NCBI RefSeq assembly: GCF_017908035.1 | Contig: NZ_JAEQMU010000009.1 | Coordinates: 111,499 to 175,498 of the forward strand | Direction of reading: 5' to 3' | Source: Sphingobacterium tabacisoli | GTDB taxonomy: Bacteria > Bacteroidota > Bacteroidia > Sphingobacteriales > Sphingobacteriaceae | Length of the DNA: 64,000 nt | In this document: in pieces, positions 8,332-17,656 of the stretch | How positions within the stretch are numbered: position 1 is the stretch's first letter | Layout of the letters: each line of letters opens with the position of its first letter | Made by a program: the position numbers and the translations under genes | The notes under the pieces: generated by a model | What the model was told of the DNA's origin: nothing | Seen by the model: the letters and a program-made list of their open reading frames with translations, nothing else | Databases searched by the model: none

Positions 8332-10242
8332 ATGAGCAAAGCTTTATGGACACCATCGTCCGATTATATCAGTAAATCTGGACTTTTCCATTACCAACAG
8401 TTTTTAGAATCGGATAAAGGAAGAAAATTTTCTTCTTATCATGAACTGCATCAATGGTCAATTGACAATTTAGAGGAGTTTTGGTCCAGTTTACTTTTCT
8501 ACTTTAACATATCGTATTCAGGTACTTATGAGAAAGGATTATCCTGGGATGATAGTGCTTCTGATTTCATTGGTACACAGTGGTTTGATGGTATAGAATT
8601 GAGCTATGCAGAGCATATTTTCAAACAAACTACTACGGAAAGACCCGCTCTTAAATTTGCTAGCGAATCTATCGGATATGAGGAAGTCTCGTGGAAAGAA
8701 CTGGCAGAAATGGTCAGCCGAATTCAACAATTTCTTGTGGAAAAAGGTGTGGAAAAAGGTGATCGTGTCGCCGCTGTCTTAAATAACACGATCGAGTCTA
8801 TTGCTATCTTTCTAGCTGTGAATTCGTTAGGTGCTATATGGTCATGTTGCTCTCCTGACTTTGGGGATGTGAGTATTTCAGAACGATTTACCCAAATAAA
8901 GCCAAAGGTATTATTTATAGAGACTTCCTACCAATATAACGAAAGGGTGTTTTCTAAGTTGGAAACATTGGAGCGGCTGAAATCGGATCTCGTGGATCTC
9001 GCAGCTATCGTACAGGTATATGAAGATGATTGGAAGAAAATTATATTCGATTATGTGCCAAAGCAATTAACTTTTGTACGTGTCCCTTTCTCGCATCCAA
9101 TTTGGATACTATATTCTTCTGGTACAACAGGTAAGCCAAAAGCTATTACCCATAGTACGGGAGGAAATCTTCTGGAGCATTTTAAAGCTTTAGTATTACA
9201 TCAAAATGTACAGGACGGAGAAAATTTTCTTTGGTACACAACAACAGGTTGGATGATGTGGAACTATGCATTGTCGTCGCTCTTATGTGGCGCTACCCTT
9301 TGCTTGTTTGATGGTATTATTAACCATAATAAACACCTTACTTTTTGGACATTTTTGAAAAGAGCGCAAGTAGATCATCTTGGAGCCGGAGCGGTTTATT
9401 TTACTTCATTAGAGGGAATAGAGATAGCTGATTATACACCGAAGGTTATTGGCTCTACGGGATCACCGTTGCCAATAGCTACGTTTGAAGATTTGCAAGG
9501 TAAATTTCCGGATGTACATATTGTTTCCTTGAGCGGAGGTACGGATGTTTGTTCGGCTTTTTTATCGGGTAGTCCGACGCTACCAGTATATGCCGGGATG
9601 TTACAGTGCCGAGCACTAGGAGCTGATATTGTGGCTTTTAATGATCAAGGGAAAGCTGTATATGATGAGGTAGGTGAATTGGTAATCCGCAAACCTATGC
9701 CCTCCATGCCACTTTATTTTTGGAACGATACGGAAAATAGGAAATATCATGAGAGTTATTTTGATCATTTTCCGTTAGTATGGAGCCATGGCGATTGGAT
9801 AAAAATAAATGATGAAGGTGTAATAATCTACGGTAGATCGGATGCTACTTTGAATCGAGGTGGTGTGCGTATAGGTACTGCGGAAATCTATAATGCAGTA
9901 AATAGTCTACCACAGATAAAGGACAGTTTGGTAGTCTGTATAGACTATGATAATGGCTCTTCGTCGATGTTGCTATTTGTACAGACAGAAGATAAAAGCG
10001 ATTTTAACGAGGATCTAAAGGATATGATAAAACGAACACTGAGGGGACAGTATAGTCCAAGACATGTGCCGGATTTCATTTACCCTGTTTCTGATATTCC
10101 TTATACACTGAGCGGTAAAAAACTAGAGCTTCCTATCAAAAAGATTTTTTCGGGAACAGAGGTTGCTAAAGTTGTTTCTACGGATATTATGCGTAATCCA
10201 GAATCTCTAGCTGGATATGTTTCTATTTATAATTCTATTTAG
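8332..10242 (+). CDS. acetoacetyl-CoA synthetase (acetoacetate--CoA ligase)
   Basis: ANL-superfamily enzyme that activates acetoacetate to acetoacetyl-CoA using ATP, 636 aa. Seen are an ACAS N-terminal region, the P-loop YSSGTTGKPKAITHS (about residue 263), WYTTTGWMMWN, the A5-like LSGGTDVCSAF, the hinge region SHGDWIKINDEGVIIYGRSDATLNRGG, and the C-terminal catalytic Lys in LSGKKLELPIKK. WYTTTGWMMWN and the overall layout fit acetoacetyl- rather than acetyl-CoA synthetase. Its neighbours (HMG-CoA lyase, acyl-CoA dehydrogenase, carboxyltransferase) fit this role: HMG-CoA lyase releases acetoacetate from leucine and this enzyme would return it to acetoacetyl-CoA. It converges on the carboxyltransferase gene with a shared terminator. 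Confidence 0.9.
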   Translation: MSKALWTPSSDYISKSGLFHYQQFLESDKGRKFSSYHELHQWSIDNLEEFWSSLLFYFNISYSGTYEKGLSWDDSASDFIGTQWFDGIELSYAEHIFKQTTTERPALKFASESIGYEEVSWKELAEMVSRIQQFLVEKGVEKGDRVAAVLNNTIESIAIFLAVNSLGAIWSCCSPDFGDVSISERFTQIKPKVLFIETSYQYNERVFSKLETLERLKSDLVDLAAIVQVYEDDWKKIIFDYVPKQLTFVRVPFSHPIWILYSSGTTGKPKAITHSTGGNLLEHFKALVLHQNVQDGENFLWYTTTGWMMWNYALSSLLCGATLCLFDGIINHNKHLTFWTFLKRAQVDHLGAGAVYFTSLEGIEIADYTPKVIGSTGSPLPIATFEDLQGKFPDVHIVSLSGGTDVCSAFLSGSPTLPVYAGMLQCRALGADIVAFNDQGKAVYDEVGELVIRKPMPSMPLYFWNDTENRKYHESYFDHFPLVWSHGDWIKINDEGVIIYGRSDATLNRGGVRIGTAEIYNAVNSLPQIKDSLVVCIDYDNGSSSMLLFVQTEDKSDFNEDLKDMIKRTLRGQYSPRHVPDFIYPVSDIPYTLSGKKLELPIKKIFSGTEVAKVVSTDIMRNPESLAGYVSIYNSI

Positions 10243-10247
10243 ATTGT

Positions 10248-10290
10248 TAGGCTATTAAGGGTTGATTTTCAACCCTTAATAGCCTATTTT
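10248..10290. terminator. bidirectional intrinsic terminator
   Basis: A perfect 18-bp stem (10248-10265 with 10269-10286) has a 3-nt loop; TTTTATTA follows on the plus side and an A-rich tract precedes it for the minus side. It sits between the converging acetoacetyl-CoA synthetase and carboxyltransferase genes and can serve both. Confidence 0.88.
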
Positions 10291-10291
10291 A

Positions 10292-11899
10292 TTAGGTCTG
10301 TATAACACCTACATTATATTTTGGTATGTCGGGATTGTGGTTTGCTGCCTCAATGCCCATGCTGATAATTTTTCTGGTTTCTTTAGGATCTATAACACCA
10401 TCTACCCAAAGTCGAGCAGCCGCGTAATAGGGACTTAACTGTTCATTATATTTTTGCTCTATTTCGGAAAGTAATTTATTTTTTTCATTTTCAGATAGCT
10501 GTACGCCCTTCCCTTTTAAGGTTGCTTCCTGAATCTGTAGTAGCGTTTTACCTGCTGAAGCGCCACTCATAACAGCCATTTGGGCAGTTGGCCAGGCGTA
10601 TATCAATCTTGGGTCATAGGCTTTACCACACATCGCATAGTTGCCTGCCCCATAACTATTTCCGATTACGAAGGTAAATTTTGGTACCACGGAGTTGGCC
10701 ATTGCATTTACCATCTTTGCTCCATCTTTTATGATTCCTCCCTGTTCCGATCTGGAACCTACCATAAATCCTGTTACATCCTGGAAGAAAACTAAAGGAA
10801 CCTTCTGCTGATTGCAGTTCATGATGAATCTAGCCGATTTATCTGCAGAATCCGAATAGATGACCCCTCCCATCTGCATTTCTTGGGTACCTCCCGGTTT
10901 CTTCGCTTTAACGACTTCTCTTTGATTGGCAACTATACCTACTGCCCAGCCATCTATCCGGGCTAAGGCACAGATTATGGTCTTGCCATAATCTTTTTTA
11001 TATTCTTCAAGGGAATCTTTATCTACTATAGAATCTAGTAACTGAAGCATATTATAGGGCTTGAGTCTGTCTTCGGGAAGATTTTTATAGACGGCATCTG
11101 TAGGTAACAAAGGTAATTGGGATTCTATTCTTGAAAATCCTGCTTTGGGTGTATCCCCAAACTTATCCACTATATTTTTGATGGCATCTAAACAGCTTTC
11201 ATCATTTGGATATTTATTATCTGTTACGCCTGATATTTCAGAATGTGTAGTGGCACCTCCCAGACTTTCGTTATCGATTACTTCGCCTATTGAAGATCTA
11301 ACAAGGTAAGAACCGGCTAGAAAAACAGAGCCTGTGCCCTCTACGATAAGTGCATAGTCTGACATAATAGGTAAATAAGCACCACCGGCCACGCAGGACC
11401 CCATAATGGCAGATATCTGTGGAATACCCATAGCAGAAATCTTTGCGTTGTTTCTGAAAATTCGACCGAAATGTTCTTTGTCTGGAAATATTTCATCTTG
11501 CATAGGAAGATATACGCCTGCTGAGTCCACTAAATAAATAATAGGCAGGTGGTTTTCCATTGCGATCTCTTGTGCTCTTAGGTTCTTTTTTCCTGTAATC
11601 GGAAACCATGCCCCTGCTTTTACGGTAGCATCATTGGAAACAATAATGCATAATCTTTTTTGTACGTAGCCCATGACAATGACTACACCTCCGTTCGGGC
11701 AGCCCCCATCATTGGGATACATATTCTCTCCTGCAAAAGCTCCTATTTCTGTATAAGGGCTATTGGGATCCAGTAAGTATTTTATACGTTCCCAAGCGGT
11801 AAGTTTTCCTTTTTCCTTGTGTTTTTGAATTTTGTCTAAACCGCCTCCTAAGTAAAGTTTTTCGGTTTTTTCTTTTAGTATTTCAAGAAGGTTTTCCAT
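10292..11899 (-). CDS. acyl-CoA carboxylase, carboxyltransferase (beta) subunit, methylcrotonyl-CoA type
   Basis: Biotin-dependent carboxyltransferase of 535 aa. Motifs: N-terminal GGGLDKIQKHKEKGKLTAWER, the oxyanion/CoA-site GSCVAGGAYLPIMSD, and C-terminal GNSYGAGNYAMCGKAYDPR with WPTAQMAVMSG, the arrangement of the methylcrotonyl-CoA carboxylase beta subunit. The cluster (HMG-CoA lyase, hydratase-like, dehydrogenase, acetoacetyl-CoA synthetase) makes leucine breakdown the likely pathway: 3-methylcrotonyl-CoA to 3-methylglutaconyl-CoA. Propionyl-CoA carboxylase beta is the alternative. No biotin carboxylase/BCCP (alpha) gene lies in the window, so the enzyme needs a subunit encoded elsewhere. 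It is divergent from the acyl-CoA dehydrogenase gene across 137 bp of AT-rich DNA. Confidence 0.88.
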   Translation of the reverse strand: MENLLEILKEKTEKLYLGGGLDKIQKHKEKGKLTAWERIKYLLDPNSPYTEIGAFAGENMYPNDGGCPNGGVVIVMGYVQKRLCIIVSNDATVKAGAWFPITGKKNLRAQEIAMENHLPIIYLVDSAGVYLPMQDEIFPDKEHFGRIFRNNAKISAMGIPQISAIMGSCVAGGAYLPIMSDYALIVEGTGSVFLAGSYLVRSSIGEVIDNESLGGATTHSEISGVTDNKYPNDESCLDAIKNIVDKFGDTPKAGFSRIESQLPLLPTDAVYKNLPEDRLKPYNMLQLLDSIVDKDSLEEYKKDYGKTIICALARIDGWAVGIVANQREVVKAKKPGGTQEMQMGGVIYSDSADKSARFIMNCNQQKVPLVFFQDVTGFMVGSRSEQGGIIKDGAKMVNAMANSVVPKFTFVIGNSYGAGNYAMCGKAYDPRLIYAWPTAQMAVMSGASAGKTLLQIQEATLKGKGVQLSENEKNKLLSEIEQKYNEQLSPYYAAARLWVDGVIDPKETRKIISMGIEAANHNPDIPKYNVGVIQT

Positions 11900-12036
11900 A
11901 TGTTATGGATTATTAATTTAATATTTACAAAAGGTCGTTTGAATTATTTTTATAAATATCGTAAAATATTATTTGTTTTTTTTGATATTTGTAATAATAA
12001 TTATAAACTGAATATAAACATAAGTAAAATTTCATT

Positions 12037-13188
12037 ATGTATAATGCGAAGGATACCGAGCAAATGGTAATGATACGTGAGAGCGCACGTGAATTTGCAA
12101 AAACGCACATCAAACCTTTTGTGATGGAGTGGGATGAAAAGCAATATTTTCCTGTAGAGCTTTTTAAAAAAATGGGTGATTATGGTTTCATGGGAATTTT
12201 GGTTCCGGAAAAATATCATGGAGCGGGACTTACTTATCAGGAATACATAACTATATTGGATGAAATATCTAAGGTATGTGGTTCTATAGGTCTTTCTGTA
12301 GCTGCTCATAATTCGTTGTGTACAAATCATATTCTATCCTTTGCGAGTGAGGAACAAAAGGAAAAATATTTACCAAAATTAGCTACTGCCGAATGGATCG
12401 GTGCCTGGGGGCTGACAGAAACTGGATCGGGATCTGATGCAGGAGGAATGACAACTGTGGCTGTTCAAGATGGTGATTATTGGGTAATAAATGGTTCTAA
12501 AATTTTTATTACGCATGCAATAAGCGCAGATGTAGCCGTAGTTATTGTCCGTACGGGTGAGAAGGGGGATAAACATGGGATGACGGCTTTTATTATTGAA
12601 AAAGGAACACCTGGATTTACTGCAGGTAAGAAGATCGATAAATTGGGAATGCGGGCATCGGAGACAGCTAGTTTATTCTTTGATAATTGTAGAGTTCACA
12701 AAGATCAGGTAATAGGAGAAGTCGGTAATGGTTTTGTACAGGCACTAAAACTACTGGATGGAGGTCGTATTTCTATCGCCGCCTTGTCTTTGGGAATTGC
12801 GCGGGGTGCTTACGAATGTGCGTTGCAATATTCGAATGAGCGGGAACAGTTTAATCAGAAAATATTTGATTTTCAGGATGTTTCATTTAAATTAGCCGAT
12901 ATGGCAACCAAGATTGAAGCTTCGGAGCTATTAATCAGACAGGCTGGTTATTTGAAAGATACGAATCAAAAAGTGACGAAAGAAGGTGCTATGGCTAAGC
13001 TCTATGCATCAGAAGTAGCTGTCGAGGCTAGTAATGAATCCGTACAGATACATGGTGGCTATGGATTTACAAAGGATTTTCCTGCTGAAAAGTTCTTCCG
13101 CGATGCCAAGTTATGTACAATAGGTGAAGGAACTAGTGCAATACAGAAAATGGTAATCGCACGCGAAATAAGAAAAGATGTTAAATAG
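12037..13188 (+). CDS. acyl-CoA dehydrogenase (short/branched-chain type)
   Basis: FAD-dependent dehydrogenase of 383 aa, electrons presumably passing to ETF. Signatures: GAWGLTETGSGSDAGGM (substrate/FAD loop), KIFITHA, KLGMRASETASLFFDNC, YSNEREQFNQKIFDFQ and the C-terminal IHGGYGFTKDFPAEKFFRDAK. The catalytic base appears to be Glu364 in IGEGTSAIQ, as in short- and medium-chain dehydrogenases; at the position where isovaleryl-CoA dehydrogenase has its base the sequence is DGGR, with no Glu. The context still suggests branched-chain substrates, so isovaleryl-, 2-methylbutyryl- and butyryl-CoA are all possible. It heads an operon: its last 11 bases overlap the HMG-CoA lyase start. Confidence 0.9.
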   Translation: MYNAKDTEQMVMIRESAREFAKTHIKPFVMEWDEKQYFPVELFKKMGDYGFMGILVPEKYHGAGLTYQEYITILDEISKVCGSIGLSVAAHNSLCTNHILSFASEEQKEKYLPKLATAEWIGAWGLTETGSGSDAGGMTTVAVQDGDYWVINGSKIFITHAISADVAVVIVRTGEKGDKHGMTAFIIEKGTPGFTAGKKIDKLGMRASETASLFFDNCRVHKDQVIGEVGNGFVQALKLLDGGRISIAALSLGIARGAYECALQYSNEREQFNQKIFDFQDVSFKLADMATKIEASELLIRQAGYLKDTNQKVTKEGAMAKLYASEVAVEASNESVQIHGGYGFTKDFPAEKFFRDAKLCTIGEGTSAIQKMVIAREIRKDVK

Positions 13189-14032
13189 TTCAGAAATACA
13201 ACTTATAGAATGTCCTAGAGATGCAATACAAGGTATAGGTGGTTTTATTCCTACGGAAAAAAAGATCACCTATATCAATGAGTTGTTAGCTTCCGGACTA
13301 TTCGACTATATTGATTTTGGAAGCTTTGTCTCGCCAAAGGCTGTACCCCAACTGGCGGATACGGTTGAAGTATTGGAGGGATTGGAAAAGGGAAAGACGA
13401 AGTTGTTGGCAATAGTAGCGAATGAAAGGGGGGCACAAGCGGCTTCTGTATTGGAGAAGATTGATTACTTGGGATATCCATTTTCTATTTCGGAAACATT
13501 TCAGCAACGCAATGCTAACTCTTCTGTTGACGAGTCTTTTGAGCGCGTGAAAGGGATATGTGACCTGATACAAGGGAATAAGCAGGAACTTGTGGTCTAT
13601 ATCTCTATGGCATTTGGAAATCCTTATGGCGATCTATGGCATGAAGATTTAGTTATAGAATGGATGGATCGTCTAGCAAATCTAGGAATAAAACGTTTTT
13701 CTATAGCTGATACGACTTCGGAAGCTTCTGCAGATGCTATTTCTAGTTTGTATAGGCTAGTTGCAAAAGAATTCTCCAATGTTGATTTAAGCCTTCATTT
13801 GCATGCACGGGTTGAAGAGGCGTTATTAAAGGTTGAAGCAGGATATAATGCTGGATGTAGACGTTTTGAGGGGGCATTTTTAGGGTATGGTGGATGTCCA
13901 TTTGCAAAGGATGATCTGGTAGGTAATATTCCGATGGAATTATTGTTGGATAGATTCGAAAAGGGAAACCTAGAGCAGCATGTAAAACTTATGGATGCAT
14001 TTCAAACTATGATTACACATGGAGTTATATAA
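13178..14032 (+). CDS. hydroxymethylglutaryl-CoA lyase
   Basis: Cleaves HMG-CoA to acetyl-CoA and acetoacetate, the last step of leucine catabolism; TIM-barrel, metal-dependent, 284 aa. Seen are the early PRDAIQGIG (substrate Arg/Asp of the barrel), FGSFVSPKAVPQLADT, YISMAFGNPYGD, SIADTTSEA, LHLHAR with metal-binding histidines, and the Cys loop GYGGCPFAKDDLVGN. Its start overlaps the dehydrogenase by 11 nt, and its end overlaps the enoyl-CoA hydratase-like gene by 14 nt, so the three genes are translationally linked. Acetoacetate released here would be activated by the synthetase at 8332. Confidence 0.95.
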   Translation: MLNSSEIQLIECPRDAIQGIGGFIPTEKKITYINELLASGLFDYIDFGSFVSPKAVPQLADTVEVLEGLEKGKTKLLAIVANERGAQAASVLEKIDYLGYPFSISETFQQRNANSSVDESFERVKGICDLIQGNKQELVVYISMAFGNPYGDLWHEDLVIEWMDRLANLGIKRFSIADTTSEASADAISSLYRLVAKEFSNVDLSLHLHARVEEALLKVEAGYNAGCRRFEGAFLGYGGCPFAKDDLVGNIPMELLLDRFEKGNLEQHVKLMDAFQTMITHGVI

Positions 14033-14726
14033 ATATATCAAAGTTGAAATAGATCGTCATATATGTAAAGTAGTATTGGCCCGACCGGAGAAGCGAAATG
14101 CGTTTACTCCTACTATGGTCAATGAGATAAATCATGTATTTCAAAGAGTTAATGGAGATGATGCTATTAAAGTGGTACTCATCGAAGCTGAAGGACCTGT
14201 TTTTTGTGCAGGGATGGATTTAAAGACTTTTGAAGATGCAGGACAGGATGAAGTAAATCCCACCATTATAAATGAAAATATATCCTTGGGCGAGGTATTT
14301 GAGAGGTTGTATAAACCTTCGATAGCTATTGTGGAAGGAAATGTAATAGCGGGAGGTTTTTTGATCGCCTTGGGCTGTACTTATGTATTTGCTACTCCGG
14401 ATGTCAAGTTTAGATTACCAGAGTTGGACCTTGGTATATTTCCGTTTCAGGTGATGGCTAGTTTATTGAAGATCATGTCCGAAAAACAGGTATTACAGTT
14501 ATGTCTGGATACAGGGTATTTTGATTTTGAACGGGCTCGAAATCTAGGGCTTGTGGATGGTATTCTGGATAGGAAAGAATTAGATGTATTAATAGGAAGC
14601 TTCGAAAATAAATCTGTTCGTGCTCTGAAAGAAGGTATAAAGTCCTTACGAGCTATAAAATCAATTCCGGCAAAAGATCAGTTTACCTATCTGAAAGAGG
14701 TATTGGATAATCTGAAGAGAGGCTAA
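14019..14726 (+). CDS. enoyl-CoA hydratase/isomerase family protein (candidate methylglutaconyl-CoA hydratase)
   Basis: Crotonase-fold protein of 235 aa, somewhat shorter than the usual 255-265. ARPEKRNAFT, the oxyanion segment FCAGMDL (residues 62-68) and IAGGFLIALGC are recognisable. In typical hydratases two glutamates act: one follows the GGG-C segment and one sits in the PE motif. Here the first position is Leu115 and only Glu135 (in LPELDLG) remains, so simple hydration may be impaired or the activity may be isomerase-like. Position after HMG-CoA lyase suggests the 3-methylglutaconyl-CoA hydratase step. It converges on scpA with a 4-nt overlap of the gene ends. Confidence 0.85.
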   Translation: MELYKYIKVEIDRHICKVVLARPEKRNAFTPTMVNEINHVFQRVNGDDAIKVVLIEAEGPVFCAGMDLKTFEDAGQDEVNPTIINENISLGEVFERLYKPSIAIVEGNVIAGGFLIALGCTYVFATPDVKFRLPELDLGIFPFQVMASLLKIMSEKQVLQLCLDTGYFDFERARNLGLVDGILDRKELDVLIGSFENKSVRALKEGIKSLRAIKSIPAKDQFTYLKEVLDNLKRG

Positions 14727-15505
14727 TTAGCATCTGCCTCTTCAATGACTTGATCGATAGCATTTGGATCTTTCTTTTCTATAGAAAAGCTATTATACCC
14801 TGCTCCAATCTCTATCTCTAATAGTTTTTGTTGCAACATTTCTAATATAGCTAAGAAATTGAAAACAAACTGTACTCTATTCTCTGAGTGCTTGAGGATA
14901 TGTTGGAAATCCAGTTTCTTATTCAGCTCAATGAGTTCAGCTATGGCTTTCTTTTGCTGTTCGATTGTATAAGGGAATTTGACAACGGTATGTGTAACAG
15001 GCATTACCCTGTGGGTAAAATGAAACATCATTTTTTCATATACCATCATCAGTTTATATAAATCGAAAGATGCGAGTTCTTCTTCGGTAGTCTGTCGCTG
15101 GGTGTGTTTTAGATCATAGGCAATATTGGCGCGATGGTGTAATTTTTCGCGGTCCGTTTCCAAAACTTTTAACGATTCGCAGACATCCTTGAATTGTTTA
15201 TAGAGGATAAGTTTCTGAACAAGTTGTTCTTTTAGATCTACTTCATTTTCGTTTCCATCTAAATCAGGACGGGGAAGTAACATTTTTGCCTTGATGCGCA
15301 TCAGTGTCGAGGCAACAAAAATAAATTCGGAAGCTAATTCTATATTTAAGGACTGCATCTTCTGGATATAATCCAAAAAGTCATCTGTAATTCTAGAAAT
15401 AGGGATATCGTGGATGTTCAGTTCATCGCGTTCGATAAAGAACAATAAAAGGTCAAAAGGACCTTCAAATTGTTCCAGTTTTATTTCGTAGTTTGTAGCA
15501 TCCAT
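14723..15505 (-). CDS. scpA: segregation and condensation protein A
   Basis: Kleisin subunit that bridges SMC heads in chromosome condensation. The N-terminus (YEIKLEQFEGPFDLLLFFIERDELNIHDIPISRI) is the classic ScpA SMC-neck-binding region; IELASEFIFVASTLMRIKAKMLLP follows, and a winged-helix C-terminal part (FNFLAILEMLQQKLLEI) closes the protein. The open frame extends upstream to a TTG at 15517, but the ATG at 15505 (MDATNYE) gives the usual family start and is preferred. About 260 aa, normal. No scpB is seen here. Confidence 0.93.
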   Translation of the reverse strand: MDATNYEIKLEQFEGPFDLLLFFIERDELNIHDIPISRITDDFLDYIQKMQSLNIELASEFIFVASTLMRIKAKMLLPRPDLDGNENEVDLKEQLVQKLILYKQFKDVCESLKVLETDREKLHHRANIAYDLKHTQRQTTEEELASFDLYKLMMVYEKMMFHFTHRVMPVTHTVVKFPYTIEQQKKAIAELIELNKKLDFQHILKHSENRVQFVFNFLAILEMLQQKLLEIEIGAGYNSFSIEKKDPNAIDQVIEEADAN

Positions 15506-15659
15506 ATACAATCTCAAAAATAGACATTTGAAAGTTAATATTTATGTTTTAGAAAAACATCTCTGGTATATTTAACGGACAAAACTAATTCTCTAAATAA
15601 TTGTAGATAGTTTATGGAATTAATTGTTACTTTGTATCTTATTTTGAAATTTTTTTGGT

Positions 15660-17588
15660 ATGCAGGTAGAAGCAGGAGCACTTTTAAAAGGAATTCAATT
15701 TCCGTCTGATTTACGTAATCTAAAAGATAGTGAATTGGAAGAAGTATGTAAAGAGCTCAGACAGTATATTATTGATATTGTTTCTGTCAATGGGGGGCAC
15801 TTTGCGGCTAGCTTGGGCGTAGTCGAACTGACCGTAGCATTACATTATGTATTGAATACGCCTTATGACCAGATTATATTTGATGTGGGACATCAGGCTT
15901 ATGGACATAAGATATTGACAGGTCGACGTGATTCTTTTCATACAAATCGCATTTTAGGCGGAATATCAGGATTTCCTAAACGTAGCGAGAGTGAATATGA
16001 TGCTTTTGGGGTAGGACACTCTTCAACGTCTATTTCTGCAGCTTTAGGGATGGCCGTAGCGTCAGCCTATAAAGGGGAAACGGATAGACAGCACGTCGCT
16101 ATAATAGGTGATGGGGCATTGACGGGAGGAATGGCTTTTGAAGCATTAAATCACGCTGGTATAGAGAAATCGAACCTACTGGTGATATTGAACGACAACT
16201 GTATGTCTATTGACCCCAATGTGGGGGCAATGAAGGAATACCTAACAAGTATTACGACTTCTAAAAGTTATAATAGATTCCGTGATGATCTTATTGCTGT
16301 ATTGGCTAAGATTTCTAAGAATGGTCCTGACGCGTATGGATGGGCTAAAAAATTGGAGCAAAGTATTAAGGGGACATTATTAAAAAATTCTAATTTATTC
16401 GAATCACTTAATTTTAGGTATTTCGGGCCGGTTGATGGACATGATGTCAATAAGCTAGTGAAGACACTGGAAGATTTGAAGCATATCAATGGACCTAAGT
16501 TGTTACATGTAGTTACAATGAAGGGAAAAGGGTATTCTCTAGCGGAGAAAGATCAGACGAAGTGGCATGCTCCTGGTTTATTTGATAAAATAACCGGTGA
16601 AATTAAGAAGACCGCACATGATAAGCCTCAGCCACCTAAATATCAAGATGTATTTGGACATACCTTGGTTGAACTTGCTGAAAGTAACAGCCGGATTATG
16701 GGAATTACGCCGGCAATGCCGAGTGGATCATCCATGAACATTATGATGAATGCCATGCCAGATAGGGCATTCGATGTAGGGATCGCAGAACAACATGCTG
16801 TAACCTTTAGTGCAGGTTTGGCAACGCAGGGATTGGTGCCGTTTTGTAATATTTACTCTTCGTTTATGCAACGTGCCTATGATCAAGTGATACATGACGT
16901 AGCTTTACAAAATCTAAATGTCGTATTTTGTCTAGATAGAGCGGGATTGGTGGGAGCTGATGGCCCAACACATCACGGTGCATATGATATCGCATTTATG
17001 CGCTGTATTCCTAATATGACTATAGCAGCACCGATGAATGAAGAGGAGCTACGTAATATGATGTATACGGCCCAATTGGAGAATATGGGCCCATTTGTGA
17101 TTCGATATCCTCGCGGATCGGGAGTAATGCCGGACTGGAAGCGTCCTTTTAGGGCGTTGGAGATAGGCAAAGGGCGTAAGCTTGTGGATGGTGAAGAAGT
17201 AGCTGTTATTAGTTTAGGACACGTAGGTAATGAGGTGTCAAAGGCTTTTCATATCTTGAACGAAGAGGGGATATATCCTGCTCATTATGATATTCGGTTT
17301 GTGAAACCAATTGACGAAAACCTACTACACGAAGTATTTAAAAAGTTCAAGAAAGTCATTACTATAGAAGATGGGGTACTGCCAGGAGGATTTGGCTCGG
17401 CTGTACTTGAATTTATGGCCGATCATAAGTATACTGCAGATCTTGTCCGATTAGGTATTCCGGATGAGATTGTAGATCATGGAGAACAGCCTGAACTGTG
17501 GAGATTGTGTAATTATGATGCAAATGCGGTGGTAGAAGTGTGTCGAAAACTAATGCAATCGCAACCAACAAAGACGATGGTCGGTTAA
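15660..17588 (+). CDS. dxs: 1-deoxy-D-xylulose-5-phosphate synthase
   Basis: Thiamine-pyrophosphate enzyme making DXP from pyruvate and glyceraldehyde 3-phosphate, the entry to the MEP isoprenoid pathway; 642 aa. Motifs: FDVGHQAYGHKILTGRRD with the catalytic His, FGVGHSSTSISAALGMA, the TPP motif GDGALTGGMAFEALNHAG ... NDNCMSIDPNVG, then the transketolase pyrimidine-binding half with DVGIAEQHAVTFSAGLA and DRAGLVGADGPTHHGAYD, and the C-terminal transketolase domain. It is followed by a clear terminator, then the dnaA leader. Confidence 0.97.
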   Translation: MQVEAGALLKGIQFPSDLRNLKDSELEEVCKELRQYIIDIVSVNGGHFAASLGVVELTVALHYVLNTPYDQIIFDVGHQAYGHKILTGRRDSFHTNRILGGISGFPKRSESEYDAFGVGHSSTSISAALGMAVASAYKGETDRQHVAIIGDGALTGGMAFEALNHAGIEKSNLLVILNDNCMSIDPNVGAMKEYLTSITTSKSYNRFRDDLIAVLAKISKNGPDAYGWAKKLEQSIKGTLLKNSNLFESLNFRYFGPVDGHDVNKLVKTLEDLKHINGPKLLHVVTMKGKGYSLAEKDQTKWHAPGLFDKITGEIKKTAHDKPQPPKYQDVFGHTLVELAESNSRIMGITPAMPSGSSMNIMMNAMPDRAFDVGIAEQHAVTFSAGLATQGLVPFCNIYSSFMQRAYDQVIHDVALQNLNVVFCLDRAGLVGADGPTHHGAYDIAFMRCIPNMTIAAPMNEEELRNMMYTAQLENMGPFVIRYPRGSGVMPDWKRPFRALEIGKGRKLVDGEEVAVISLGHVGNEVSKAFHILNEEGIYPAHYDIRFVKPIDENLLHEVFKKFKKVITIEDGVLPGGFGSAVLEFMADHKYTADLVRLGIPDEIVDHGEQPELWRLCNYDANAVVEVCRKLMQSQPTKTMVG

Positions 17589-17626
17589 TCTAAAACCGAA
17601 AGAAAAAAAATATTTTCAAAATTCAT

Positions 17627-17656
17627 TAAGCCACAAGTATTTGTGGCTTATTTTTT
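17627..17656 (+). terminator. intrinsic terminator after dxs
   Basis: A perfect 10-bp stem (17627-17636 with 17641-17650) with a GTAT loop is followed by T6. It separates dxs from the dnaA control region. Confidence 0.85.
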
